A stretch of DNA of 64,000 nt from Hysterangium stoloniferum (Eukaryota; Basidiomycota; Agaricomycetes; Hysterangiales; Hysterangiaceae): the NCBI GenBank assembly GCA_015178975.1, contig WHVD01000060.1, positions 248,001 to 312,000 on the forward strand. Reading direction: 5' to 3'. The notes under the pieces are model-generated. The model was given only the letters and a program-made list of their open reading frames with translations, was not told where the DNA came from and did not search any database. Shown here piece by piece: positions 31,245-43,600 of the stretch (position 1 is its first letter; every line of letters starts with the position of its first letter). The position numbers and the translations under genes were made by a program.

Positions 31245-34200
31245 TGTGGTAAAATCGACTTATGTAACTCCCGTACGAATTTTTATTTGTCTCGAGACCC
31301 CAAGGATCGGTGATAATTTAATGATTTCTAGCAGAACTAGTTACAAATTAGCCATTGCAGGAACTCAACCAACGTACATGTCTGGGTATTGTGATCCTGG
31401 TCATTTGTTCTAGAGCTTTTTCCTGATCTAATCTCTCCCGGAGTTTACCTTTGTGAACTGCTACGGATATTGTTTTGCTTGTCACAAAATAGCCTTTGGT
31501 CCTGATCTGTCTATTCCCCCACGGCCAGGTTTCTGATGAAAACGAGGTGGAAATTTGGGTGTTGTCATAGGTTTTGAAGGGCACGTAGTCATGGAACACC
31601 GTAGTTTCTTAGAAAGCCACGGTTGGAAGGTGAAGATTTCCCAGGGACACCCCGGTGTCCTCACAGCTCCAATGACTTTGAAAAAAACTTTGGAAAATGT
31701 AGTGGAATGGTAGGATAGACATTACACACAGTTAGTTATTTGTCTAAGGCGCCGAACTGGCATTTAAGGGTAAAGGATCAGTGCGTTTACCTTCGGGGCT
31801 TCACTTTTGGGTTCTATCGTTTTTATGAATAGTTCGGGACTGGTCTGATAGTATTGCAAAGGCGGACGGGGGCATTTTTTGAATGCGCTCGAGCTGTTTA
31901 TCTCGAGGCCATCCGATATTTGCCTCCCGAGGTCTAGTGGTCCTTCATGTTTTAGTTGCTTCACACAATCACATCTGTTTCTTGTTTCATGATCTGAAAT
32001 GAAAAACAAAATCCAAAATGTAGTCCTGATTGAAGAAGCTCTTAGACTAATTGGTCCTACCTAACCCCCCCCGTGATCGGCCGCTGAATATTTCTACATG
32101 TGCAGCGAAAGAATGCACACAGTATTTACCTGTTTGCATGAATGAATTAAAGAGACATTTTGGCATTGATGGATCAACAACTGGAGGTTCGTTACTTACC
32201 GTATAAAGAAGGCAGTACGCTAATTGTGGACAAGTCAAATGACATGGATTGCCTACCTTTTAAAGGCAAAAATTTTGTTTGGTCCTACCTTTCTCATAGA
32301 TCTGTCACTCTAGAGTCCATGCCCTAAGGTGTTCATCCTAAACATGTCTGAACGCTTAATGTGGTTCGGCGGCGCGGTTTACAAAGTATCGTGTCGAATG
32401 CTGCTTATCACAATCATACATCTTGAAAAAAAACATGGTTCGTTAATTTATATCGCATGGGAGGGATATTACCAGTAAAATGAGCCCCGGATGGTGGTTG
32501 GGTTGCAGCTTAAAGTCACGACGGTATACCCTTGGAGGGACGGAAACGTTAGTCACCCGGAACATTATAGGCACTCTTGTGGAACCGAAAACTATAATAA
32601 TGGAAGCCGAAGGCAATAGTGCTTGGCACAGAGGCCCAACCGAATGTCTATTTTAGGGACCGAAATGGCTGCTGGGAGACAATAATAGGTGGTGTAGTTT
32701 GAAGATACGAATAAATCAAGGATACGTACATATGTTGTTGATTTTCTTGGTGCTATTCCTAGACCGTCTAACTTTCCGTTTGTCTGAGTGAGGTAATGGT
32801 ACTAAACATTGACTAAACAAATACAAATAGACATTATGTAACCCAAATCCCAACCGCAGCAAACCGAGCCCTAACGGTCGTAATCCCTCGCTAACCCAAA
32901 TCTCAGAAAACTCAACATATGTGCCACACATATTATTATTTACGATTTAATATTGGAGTCTGCGGGCTCCGAATATAAGATCTGCTATGTCATTTTTTTT
33001 GGTAGCATAATAGACTACTTGATTTGAGTAGTCATAGAGTCGTTTATTAGAATATACCTGCGACAATCTAGCGAGAAATAAAGGCAGTGATTAAAAGGGC
33101 AAAGGATGACCGGAGAACGATGGGACATTCCGATAATAAACCTTTCATAGCCAACCCCACACCCTGCCCATGTAGAGCGAGGCTGGTACTACTATCTTGC
33201 GCATGGGGCTAATTGCTAATGGAATGAGGATCGCACCCCCGAGTCCGCGGACAAAGTATTGATCAGAAACTATATGGAGCATTAGAAAAAGGACTCAGTA
33301 CTAGTGAGAACGCGTATGACAAGCACTCACATGGTTTCGCCCCGAAAACAATGACTACACAAACGAAAAAAAGGTAACTCCATAACCCCCCGGCCTGCCT
33401 CTTTGTTGCTCTTCCCCACTGATATTCAATGGCAATACATACGGCATTGGCAGTGAAAGAAAACAACATTCTGCCATTCAACCCATGGCCTGTTATATAT
33501 AAAGGTAGTTCATGAGCAAGTCCTGAGGCAATAAATATACCAAGGACAGTCATGACAATTCTTGGTAAACCAAACCGCATTGCAATCCATTCTCCCGGAT
33601 ATCCACCTGAAGTGTATAACACGCGTCGAAGAAGCTGGTGCCATCTTGTACCCCAGAACTCGCGCAAGGAGTTGCTCGTGAAAAGTGGATATGGGTGGAA
33701 GAGAGGAGGCCAAATGTGTGTGGGTTGCGATAAAATGCCAACCCCGATTAGCGTGAACGCATAGTATGTCCCTTTGATCGAGCTCTCAATGAGATGAATG
33801 GCAAGCAAGTGGTATACAGTCGCAGTTATATAACGCGCTGGCCATGAAAGCGATGCTATGAAGATAGATCCTCCGCCGAGGACGTTTACACCTGGAGTTA
33901 GTTTGAATATAGTGTCAATGAGATCGACTTGTAAGAAGTTCTTTATCAGCTCCCTAAATGTGGCTAGGAGAAATGGTTTTTTCTCGAGAGGGCGGAATTC
34001 AACGGGATACCGGATGGTCTCACCGTATTTAAGTCCAACGCCTCGTGCAGTGCAGATTATATAGAAGGCCCGCTTGATGGATTCCACAACATGGCCTACA
34101 GGTGACTTCACTGCCTCTTCGTTGGTTGGGCTGAATGTCTCGACCTTGTGGAATTCACAGAAACGGTGTGTTTGATCATCATAAAAGGCGAGATCGACTG

Positions 34201-35500
34201 CTTTAAGCAAACAAAACGTGACAATGAAGTAGGCTAGGTCGATTCGATGAGTAAAAGATTACAAAGGGTTCGTGGTAATGCTTATCCACCTTTTCCCAGG
34301 TTGAAAACAGTAAATTGTGGGCCAATCCAAACGTAATAAAATGTTGAACGGAGGGATGTGAATAATACGAGGGGAAATATATGAATCCGGAGGAGACGAG
34401 TATTGGCTCGTTCGACTAGATACGCCAGGCATAGAAGAGGGAATATGGGTTGTAGGAGATTAGGCCATGTGGTACTGTCGATGTTCACCTGCGCCGCTGG
34501 TTTTGGAACCATGAAGCGAAAAGCAGCATGAAAAGAGAGTGCTACACTAGAAGTAAGCAAAAACGTCATAGTGACCCGTGTCAACATTTTGAAAGTGCCC
34601 ACAAGAAAGCTGGGTAAACGCACTTTTCTACTATAGTCGCCATCATGTTGAGGATAAATTGGGGTGGCGAAATAAAGCAGTATGCAGGTGTTCTATAGGA
34701 CCTTTATCTAATTTAGCCCAAGCCTCAAGGCTGGTTGGGCCTTGATCTGAACTCCCCCACATCAGGAAAACGGACCAGCGCGCCTGTATATTGCTGGAGT
34801 GGACCTCCTGTCAATGAACCTCTTTTAGTGAATTGTATAATCCCTTTCAAGGAGATGACGATTCAAAAATTAATAAGCATAACTGAGCTGCGGTGGGTTG
34901 CGAATAGAGACTAGTTCGTGCCACAGACTGCAATCCGTCTAGAAGGCTTCGTTTCCTGGTTATATCCGATCATGTCTTACAACCATTTCTCATGTTTGAC
35001 AGATATTTCCTTTTCTCCCCATTTTTCCGATTTCATACAACTACACCGACCGATACACTATACCTTACTCGATACATTTTTTATAGGTCCTCATAATATT
35101 AGTCCATATTACATTTCGTACCAACTGAGCTATTTATTTCTTATAATTTTGAATTTGATCTGGTTCAAATTTCTTTTTTGTTCCTGGGTACTCATCTGGT
35201 TGGTTCTCAGCTGGTTTTGGTTTTGGTTAACTTAAATTTGATAGGTTTAATTTGGGGTTTTGAATTTTGTGTTGTCTTTGACATTTGACGACCATTCCAT
35301 GTGTATGGTTATATGTCAGCTGAGCCCCTAGCATCATTTATATGCAACCACTTATAGTTGGATAGGGGTGAAGCTCTGCATTGTAATATTTTACAAATGG
35401 TTGTAGCCATTCGAATGTCTGTCCGCAGAATGCATTGTTAGTAATGAGACTACGAGTTTTGAAGGTGCTTCATAATTCTTTTCGACGGCACCCGTGTTGA
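31245..35500. repeat. Segmental duplication, copy 2 (largely without later insertions)
   Basis: Aligns to 19554-20202, 21327-21365, 22239-22344 and 24926-29165. The absence here of the 300-bp element, the two family X LTRs, the expanded minisatellite, the 2.6-kb composite insertion and the Copia-3 solo LTR gives empty sites for all of them. Contains MBOAT copy C. Confidence 0.88.
33263..34587 (-). CDS. MBOAT copy C: intact wax-synthase-like membrane O-acyltransferase
   Basis: Model 34587-34290 and 34200-33263, one 89-bp intron, 411 residues. This is the most complete copy. An N-terminal hydrophobic segment (VTMTFLLTSSVALSF) is followed by VNIDSTTWPNLLQPIFPLL and VWIGPQFTVFNLG before the intron. 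FWGTRWHQ falls at about 281-288, and the likely catalytic His in SGLAHELPLY at about 329. Several further hydrophobic segments follow. The family transfers acyl groups from acyl-CoA to alcohols; in fungi relatives also act in terpenoid or sterol acylation. No neighbouring biosynthetic gene indicates the substrate. The frame is open and splice sites are canonical. Confidence 0.92.
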
Positions 35501-36240
35501 AGTATTAGCGTTACATAAGCCATCTTTGGTAAGCTTGAACACACTGCACTACAAATCCAGCACCCCCTTACATAAGCAACTGCTGTTCAAACTTCTATCC
35601 CTTCAGCAACAGCAAAAGAAAATATAAATTAAATATGACTCCTAGGAAGTGTTTAAGGATATATTAAGTATTATTGCTAGGAACTACATTTCTAAAAAAT
35701 AATTTAGTTAAAAAAATATTCTTCAAAAAGATATTATTTTTTCTTGTATTTTTTTTGGTGTTCTCTTGCAAATGCTGTTATTTTCCATTTTCAAAGGGGG
35801 CAGGTCACATGACCTCTTAAGTGCCCAAATATAGTAAGTGCCAAAATACCCCACAACAACAACCCAGGTCAAAAATTTAACAAAAACCAGTCTCAATTGA
35901 TATTATGTAAGGTATGTATATTTTGTCTTGCACTTCACATTTAAATGGCAAACTGATCAGCCAGATTTATAGATGCTTATATTAAAGGACTCAATGGTGC
36001 ACAAGCTGTAGGGAAATAGAAAATTCCATGGACATTGAGTTCTGCCAGATAATATCCTCAGAATGTTTGAGGAAGGTTAATCCTGATCTCTTTTAATTTT
36101 AGAACATTTTTGTCATATTTTTTTAGCTTTGCTCCTTTAAAAAAATTTTTCTACATGGACATTTGGCACATCACATGACACAGGCACACCTATCACATAA
36201 GATGCTGGATTTGTGGTGCCCCTATCTTAGGTGTATAGTC
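35500..36240. mobile_element. Possible small DNA element
   Basis: AT-rich, CG-poor DNA that breaks off sharply from the duplicated block at about 35500. Near its two ends lie inverted matches around CACTACAAATCCAGCA (about 35555) and TGCTGGATTTGTGGTG (about 36205), both next to TACATAAG or CACATAAG. No ORF. Exact ends and target duplication could not be fixed. Confidence 0.4.
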
Positions 36241-36360
36241 GCTTACGGATATTATAAATTGAAAGGAGACTGATGCGTAGCCTCTCAGTGAAGGTTTATC
36301 ACTCACTGAGAGGTTACATTTAGGAGTGCGCAAATTAACTTTAACACCCCGATTGTACAC

Positions 36361-36560
36361 TGAAGGCTCACGAAAACTTAATCTGAATTATGCCACCAGG
36401 CAAAAACTCATTGGCTATCCCCTATCATTTTCTTCATTGTCACAGCTTAGATTAATGCTTCTTGGAGTCATTATTTCAACCCAAGAAGCTTGTCATCGAA
36501 TTCTCCGTGAAATATCTTTGCCACTTAGGAGACACCAACGATGGCACATTGACGTGAATG
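36361..36560. repeat. Duplicated noncoding block, partner of 31006-31220
   Basis: Shares GGCTCACGAAAACTTAATCT, AAAACTCATTGGCTATCCCC and GAAGCTTGTCATCG with the earlier copy. A 12-bp hairpin (CCTCTCAGTGA with TCACTGAGAGG) precedes it at about 36279-36314. Confidence 0.85.
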
Positions 36561-38208
36561 AAACGGCCGCTAGTAATCAGCGTCTTTCAGGTTCCTTTCC
36601 ATATGCACGTTACCGCATACAGGCGAACTCTCACATGCGTTTTGAGTCATTCACCCACTGTTTCATAAAGAGCTCTGAATATTATTTACCGTCGTATGGG
36701 AAAAGCCATTACTTCAATCGGAAAAACCTTCTCAAATGTTATCCTCTTTCGAAGGCAAACCACTCAATCTTTCAGAACAATTTTCCGCTGGTTGCAAGAG
36801 GTTTGTCCCTTGAAGCTCACATTGAGGCTTGATGAAAGCCAAACGTGGCGAGTCCCACTAGTGATGGCTAGCGTTGCAGTTCCTTGGCATGGGCGGATTG
36901 CCACAAATACACGAAGCTTAGCCGACTTTGTAGTCATCCAACCGTTGTCTCATAGAGGGCTCTGAATATGGCTTACTCTTGAATATGTTACCTCTTGGGT
37001 TTAGTTTAGGTCTGCATTATGCCAGTCTCGTATATCGAAGAGACTTTTACTCATAGGGAGCAAGGGATTTACAAGATAAGTACATGTGTTCTATTTGCTA
37101 TTGAATTTGACAAAAAACATGAGGGCATTTAAATACGTTGCAGCTTTGATCTACTCTTGATGATCCTCTGTCGTTTTATCCGAGATGGACGATTAACTAG
37201 ATTAACATTTTTCCCGTTACTGGTAAGTACTAAGGAGGCCCGACGACGATCAACTCCAACCAAAGACAATGTTTTCTTTCGCGTCGGTTTGCCAGTAACG
37301 ACCGAATGCGATCAAAAGATGGATCCGGATTGACCGCTCTGGAGTGTAAAAATCATAGCACCGTCTATTTCGTAGTCGTGGGGCATCCCGGGAAGTGGGG
37401 CTAGATACTGAAAGTTAACCCTGACAAGAAGTCATGAAACAAATTTGGCCCCGACGGCCTATCATGTATATGTCAAATAACAGTGGAGGATAGCTATAAA
37501 GAATAAGGAACTGACCGACTGGTAAGTAAGAGGAAAACTGAATGGGTAAAGCTAATTTCATCAGGAAAGTGGGAAGATCAGTAAGTATGCCGTCTATATT
37601 GTCTAGAGCCATCTAGGAGAGCTAGCTCGCTAGACTCAGCTAGACACCCTACTTTCGCGAGATCCCTATTTACTAGTCGGTATAACAGCTTACTATAGAT
37701 CTAGGGAGTCTAGATAGTGGGTATAGACATTCCCAAATCCCTGATGTTGAAGCTCTATCTGCTTGAGCAGGATCTGCTGATTTCTAAGACCGACTACTTA
37801 CTCAAGTTCAGTAGTCATATGTTATCACTGGGAGGTCATTGCAACGATTTGCATGTCGGTTTATTAGATCTGATGCTTATACGAGCGTGCACAAGGTGCC
37901 GCCATTCTCCGTGTGGTTGCCAGAGGGCTGTGCCAACCGAGAACATTGGGTCTTAGTATATAAAGTAACTTATCGTTCATGTACTTCACTACTCATCGAT
38001 TTGCCTCCTACAAGACATGGAGGTTAAATGGAAATCATATTCGCCTTTGGTTGTGATTCCTGGGAGCTTCAAGAATTAATTTCAACAATACAATATTCCG
38101 ATAAACATTACATCGGCTATTTGATCAATAGATATAAACGATAGATCTACAAAAAAAATGAAAATCGAAATGAACACCTCTGGTACGAGCAATCGACGAG
38201 ACTCGTAA
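36561..38208. other. Intergenic interval, nothing identified
   Basis: About 1.65 kb with only short open frames and no recognisable domain, RNA gene or repeat shared with the rest of the window. It begins where the duplicated DNA ends. Confidence 0.5.
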
Positions 38209-38874
38209 CTATCGACTATTTCTGAGATAAATCATGCCGTCAATAATTGCCCATGTTAATATTATTTGATCCAAAAATTTCGAATCTTTTGCATATTCAG
38301 GTTGCACCTCCAGGACTGACATTTGTGCATTGGATCGGAAGAACTTGAAAGAGTGTCGATATGGACGCCAATGTGCAACCAGCATACCTGTTGCTTCGTG
38401 GCGAAGCTGAAAGAGAGAGATATTAGACTCGGCAGGCTGACAATAGGCGTAGGACCAACTTCGAGAGTACTGAATTTTACTTTCCAGCGTAACAGTGTAT
38501 TTTCGGGGCCGCTGAAAATCCGTGAGCTATTGTCGAGAGGTTAGAGAACACCTATTTTTAAAAGTAACAATCAAGACATACTTGTCAAACGCTCTATCCG
38601 CTTTCAGAAAAGAATTAACATTGACTTCGCGCTTCCCGAATGCAATGGAGATTGTTTGGGGGGTCCAGAGAATACTGGCGATTTCTTCCAACCAAAAATC
38701 TGGTAGGTCGCTTAGGTAAGAACGTTGTTGCACTACGCTTCGTACAGATGATCTTGAACAGGTGTTATCTGGGCTGCTAGGCGTTTCAACTGTGTAGCAC
38801 ATGTGACCTTGTTCGTCGGTCAGAATAGTCGCAAAGCGAGATTTATGAATGCGTAGGACGTTCATGAGTACCAT
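38209..38874 (-). CDS. DUF6593-type protein
   Basis: Model 38874-38582, 38526-38481, 38406-38209 (introns 55 and 74 bp), 178 residues in one frame. Recognised from the family pattern. An N-terminal strand pair reads ILTDEQGHMCYTVETP. EIASILWTPQTISIAFGKRE and VNSFLKADRAF follow. Then comes a short second exon with RIFSGPENTLLRWK. The third exon has MLVAHWRPYRH, MSVLEVQPEY and a C-terminal LDQIILTWAIIDGMIYLR. This is typical of Agaricomycete DUF6593 proteins, small beta-rich proteins without a known function, sometimes in large paralogous sets. No signal peptide. The start is only a few bases from a solo Copia-1 family LTR, which may have replaced the native promoter. Confidence 0.8.
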
Positions 38875-38880
38875 AAGAGG

Positions 38881-39050
38881 GTAAAGATATATGACTGTAG
38901 ATAGTTGTTCTTTACCCTAATTCTCGTACATATAAATGGTACAGGTGGATAGAGTTTATCCACTAAGTGGATCGATACATCATAAGCCACATCACCTATT
39001 GTATCATATGCGCGGCTCCGTGCCTATACCTTCAACGCTCGTATCTCAAT
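38881..39050 (-). repeat. Diverged solo LTR of the Copia-1 family
   Basis: About 170 bp in the same orientation as Copia-1, containing TACAGGTGGATAGAGTTTAT and ending AACGCTCGTATCTCAAT. The left end is eroded and the flanks (AGAGG and GGAGG) no longer match exactly. It stands directly upstream of the DUF6593 start codon. Confidence 0.85.
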
Positions 39051-40247
39051 GGAGGGCAGCCCAAGAAAGCGATCATGTGAGAATATTTAAAAGACACACG
39101 GCATGCCGTCGAGGGGAGCGGAATAAGCAACTTGAACATTTCCTTAGAATTATATTACGATCCGTGACGAGGCACCGTGTCCAAAGCCAAGAAGTGAGTT
39201 TGGCACTGGTACCTCATTGCATCGCATTCCACTGTGATAGCAGTCCTTTTGAAAAATACTTGCCCCTAAGCGCTACCAAGATCAAAGAGATTATCAAAAC
39301 CATAACTTAACGTGCCAGGAACAGGTATAGAATACAAGCGTCCATAAAGCTGCTGTTAGCTTGGCTGTAAGCAGCAAGGAAGGACGGAATTAAGATGAAT
39401 GCAAAAAGGTTCCGACGCATGATTTCGACGGAACGGCGTTCGGCACGACGGCGGCTAACGGATCTGGAAGGGCAGTTTTGGAACACGTGGCATCCGAATT
39501 TGCTGAGCCAATATGTGTAAATCATTTGAGTTGGGAATCGACCAACAATTTATAGGCTCATTGCTCGTGGATTGACCATCTCTTTGAAACATCATGCCAC
39601 TGTCAACTTGAATATTGACATGCAAGTCGTCTTAGCCTCTAAGTTCAACAACTCTCCTGCTTTCGAGTATCCATTCCTGGAAATGCATACCACCCCAAGC
39701 CACCCCGCATCCTAGCCCCCCGCACCCCAGCCACTGTTTCTGTAAACCTTTCAGATGCATCCCATATAATTCATACTAGGATAACGCGTAGCCTATATAC
39801 CATATACACATAGAATTCCGGAAGTAGCTACATAGGCCTTACAGGCTTGAAGATACTATAAACACGGAACTTATCTATCTATCGTTCCTGGACATGCCCC
39901 AGCAGTAAAATCGAAATGGAATGCATACATTGAACATCGATGGAATAATGAAGTTAAATAACTCGAGTTTTCTTTTTTTTTGCAGATTTGTTGAGACTGT
40001 GAGGAGACGAGGTTGGCAGCTGATCAACTAGAATAGGAAAACAGTACGAAAACGTTTATGGTACAAGGTGTACATGCATATTAATTAAAAACTGAAATGA
40101 ACAATTTTATCAGGAGTTTGCCATTTAGATCACTTGCTTATCATATTCTAAATGGGTCTTAAGAATGGTTCCTGCTTGTAGCCATCCACTGCGTTCAGCT
40201 TCTCATCTGCTTGGTGTATATCCATTTTTGGTTGATCCGACATATTT
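39051..40247. other. Intergenic DNA upstream of Copia-2
   Basis: No supported gene. A short minus-strand frame (about 39307-39420) starts MRRNLFAFILIPSFLAAY, which looks like a signal peptide, but only about 15 further residues follow and no spliced continuation was found. The last 110 bp belong to a short host frame discussed under Copia-2. Confidence 0.45.
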
Positions 40248-40252
40248 GTTGC

Positions 40253-40636
40253 TGTTGGATAACACCGTAGAACCTCCCTTGCTATGGATGAACAAGAGTA
40301 CGCAGGGTCGAAGTAATAAGAGACCACGTGGACACATAAGGAACCAAGGTGTAGCCACATGTCTCGTTGCTCTCTTTATCTCATATTCCCCTTACTTAAT
40401 ATTTCCTTTGTTCCTATCACTAATTGATATATTCAGTATATGTATATACTGTAGCCAGAACGTATCCACACGTCAGTCCGTTATACCCATATACGAGACT
40501 GAGGTGAGCCGCTTTACTTTTATTTATGCGTTTTGGTATACTTACATGTACTTTAGTTTATTATTAGGTATTTTATATACCAGTCCGTTATACCCATATA
40601 CAAGACTGAGTTTATTATTAGTCTTACTTTCTAACA
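40253..40636 (+). repeat. Copia-2 5' LTR
   Basis: 384 bp. It holds an internal repeat: CAGTCCGTTATACCCATATAC occurs twice in each LTR (about 40474 and 40581). Differences from the 3' LTR include an extra TATG-type insertion near 40440 and single substitutions, several of them C/T or G/A. Confidence 0.93.
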
Positions 40637-40647
40637 GGTTATGGGCC
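40637..40647 (+). other. Copia-2 primer-binding site
   Basis: GGTTATGGGCC directly follows the 5' LTR and is complementary to the anticodon arm of initiator tRNA-Met, as in Copia-1 and Copia-3. This implies priming from a cleaved half-tRNA. Confidence 0.85.
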
Positions 40648-40695
40648 TATCCTTTTAAGTAGGACTACCATCATCCTCGTTTTCCATTCTTACCT

Positions 40696-43600
40696 ATGAC
40701 TACCCCACTTTCCACGGATGCTCTTGCACCTTCTATTACACTTATCCGCACTAATATCTCATACACAGGACCAAAACTCAACAAGCTTAAGTCGAATTAC
40801 CGCCCTTGGTTTCGCACTGCCGACCTCTTTATCACCCTCACTGGGTTTTCTGGATATGTTGATGGTACAGTCCCTGAACCTGACCATACCGAGCCTCGTG
40901 CCCGGGCCAATTGGTTTGTGAATAACTCCCTAGCTGCAGCATTGATTGTTTCCACTGTTGAGTTATCTGAACAGGAATACCTGGATCATAAAGATGGTGC
41001 GAAGGCCTGTTGGGAGGCTATCCGGACACGTCACCAAAGTGAAGGGCCTATATGCCAAGTGCAATTACTTCAGGATGCCCTCACTGCCTGATGCACCCAT
41101 TCCACCCCCCTACCAGTCACCGCCGAGAAGATTTGCTCCTTAATTGATCGTGCCTACGAGATGGGTGACATTTCTAAGGATCTTTTGAAATGTATTGCCC
41201 TCCTGGGTTCCCTTGGCACTGATTTTGGCAACATCCAGTCCATTATCACTCGAGATATATCTGCATCCTCTGAATCTGCTCCTTTCACCTCCACCCAATT
41301 TTGCATCTATTTGGATAACGAGCAAAATCTTATAAATTCTGACAAATCGCATCCTACTGACTCGATTGCCCTATCTGCACAACAACCTTCAAAATCCAAC
41401 TCTATTATCTGCTCCAATTGCAAATGCCCTTATCATGAGGTGGAATTTTGTATTCATCCTGGTGGAGGTATGGCTGGCAAGACCATTGAGGAGTCCAAGC
41501 AGGCTCGTCGCCTCACTTGTGGCTCAAAATCAACTGGTTCCACTACCGCAACTCTGCCTCCCACTGTCCCTCCTACTTCGCAAACAGTTCCCCTTCAGTT
41601 ACAGGGTGCTGATGGTCGTATCTATGTTGTCAATATGAACTCATTGGACATTTCCTCTTTAGAAACACCTACTGCAAATATGGCCGTCCTTCCCTCTCCT
41701 GTCTCTTCGCCACCATTATCCTTTCCCGCCTCTTCATTCCCGACTTTGGCACAGGATGCTGTTGAATATGATGGTTGGCTAATCGTTGAGGAGGAGTTGC
41801 TCACAAATATAGATTGGTCTAAATATAGCACACCATCTACCATGATGACAATTCCTACTTCCGATATTAATCCACTCTCCCAATCAAGCTGCACACCCTT
41901 TTCCACCGATTCGCACCCTTTTTGGATGGACAGTGGTGCTTCTGTTCACGTCTCTCCTAACCATACTGATTTCATAACCCTAAAAGCTGTTACACCTCGT
42001 TCTGTAAAAGGGGTTGGCGGTTCATCTGTATGGGCAATTGGCATTGGGGATATCAAGCTTCGTATAGGCCGGGGGACGCACCTAATCCTACAAAATGTTC
42101 TTTACATTCCAGATGCTACGGTTCGACTTGTCTCCATACGATGCCTTACACGGGATTCAAATGCCATTGCACACTTTGATGACACTTCCTGTTGGCTTAG
42201 CGCGAAGTCATCCGGTACCATCATTGCTCGAGGCCACCTGCTCCCACAGAAGAATCTTTACTCCCTGTCCATTTATTCAGCTCAGGCCGAACATATTCTC
42301 ATTGCCCATCGAACACCTACACTCGAAATGTGGCATCGCCGTCTTGGGCATGCAAATTATCAAGCCATCCATGACATGTTCCGTTATGGCCTTCTCAAAG
42401 GTGTGACGCCACCCTCCCCTACTACTCCCTCTAAATGTGATTCCTGTATCCTTGGAAAACAGACAAAGACACCTGTTCCAAAGACACGTGAGGAGGGGGT
42501 GGGGCATAAAGCGTTGAGGAAATTGGAAAAAGTATGGATAGACTTATCTGGACCAAGTCCTATTGCTTCGCGTGCTGGATATCATTACATTATGAATGTT
42601 GTAGATGATTATTCAAGCTTTTCTTGGACAATCTTACTCAGACTAAAGAGTGACGCTTTCCCCCAACTTTAAATTTGGGAACATGCCCGGGAAGTCGAAA
42701 CTGGATTAAAGGTTGGAACATATCGGACGGACAATGGTGAACTTAAATGCCACGACATGGCCAACTGGTTAGCCTCACGAGGCACTGACCATCAATTTAC
42801 TGCTCCCTACACATCTGCGCATATTGGACGTGTGGAACGATTACACCGCACATTGATGGCAAAGGCAAGAACTATGCGTATATACGCTGGTTTACCTGCG
42901 CACTTATGGGATGAATTCTACTTAACAGCAACACATTTACATGTCAAAACCACCACGAAATCTTTAATGGGTAAAACACCTTGGGAACTGTGGTATGGCC
43001 GACTACCAGACTATTCCTATTTGCGAGAAATTGGCTGTCGGGCATTTGTCTTAATTCAAAACAAAACTAACCCAAAGATTTACGAACGATCCCTTGAATG
43101 TGTTCTTATTGGGTATGATGGTAAATCTAAAACTTACCGATGCTATGACCCAAAAACACAACAAATATACAGCTCTTACCATGTTCACTTCCTCGAAAGC
43201 CACGATGGCTACCCTCGTACTCCCACCATTGACCCTACTACCACCCCAACTGAATTGCCCCCTTCGCCTCACATTTATAGCCCTATCTCTTCCATGGACA
43301 ATCTTACAGACCCTTCCCCGATCTTATCTCCACATGAACCACCCATGCCTGTTGAGGCGTCACCAAATGAACCCTCTTCCTCTCGGCGCTCAAACCGTGC
43401 TACAGCAGGTCAACCTGTCTCGAGTGTGAGACTTGAATGTGCAATCCAGGACTCTAAGAATAGTGCTGAGCGTCTGTGATTGCAAAAGCAAGAGCGTTTG
43501 CGTACCATTGAAGCATTACACAATACCGCACCTGTTAGTGTCCCATCAATTGACCACAATGATGACCTGCACCACACTCTGTCATCCATCCACTTTACAT

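Noticed and set aside
36326..36832. 168-codon plus-strand ORF
   Set aside because: Its first 200 bp are a duplicated noncoding block whose partner at 31006-31220 does not keep the frame.
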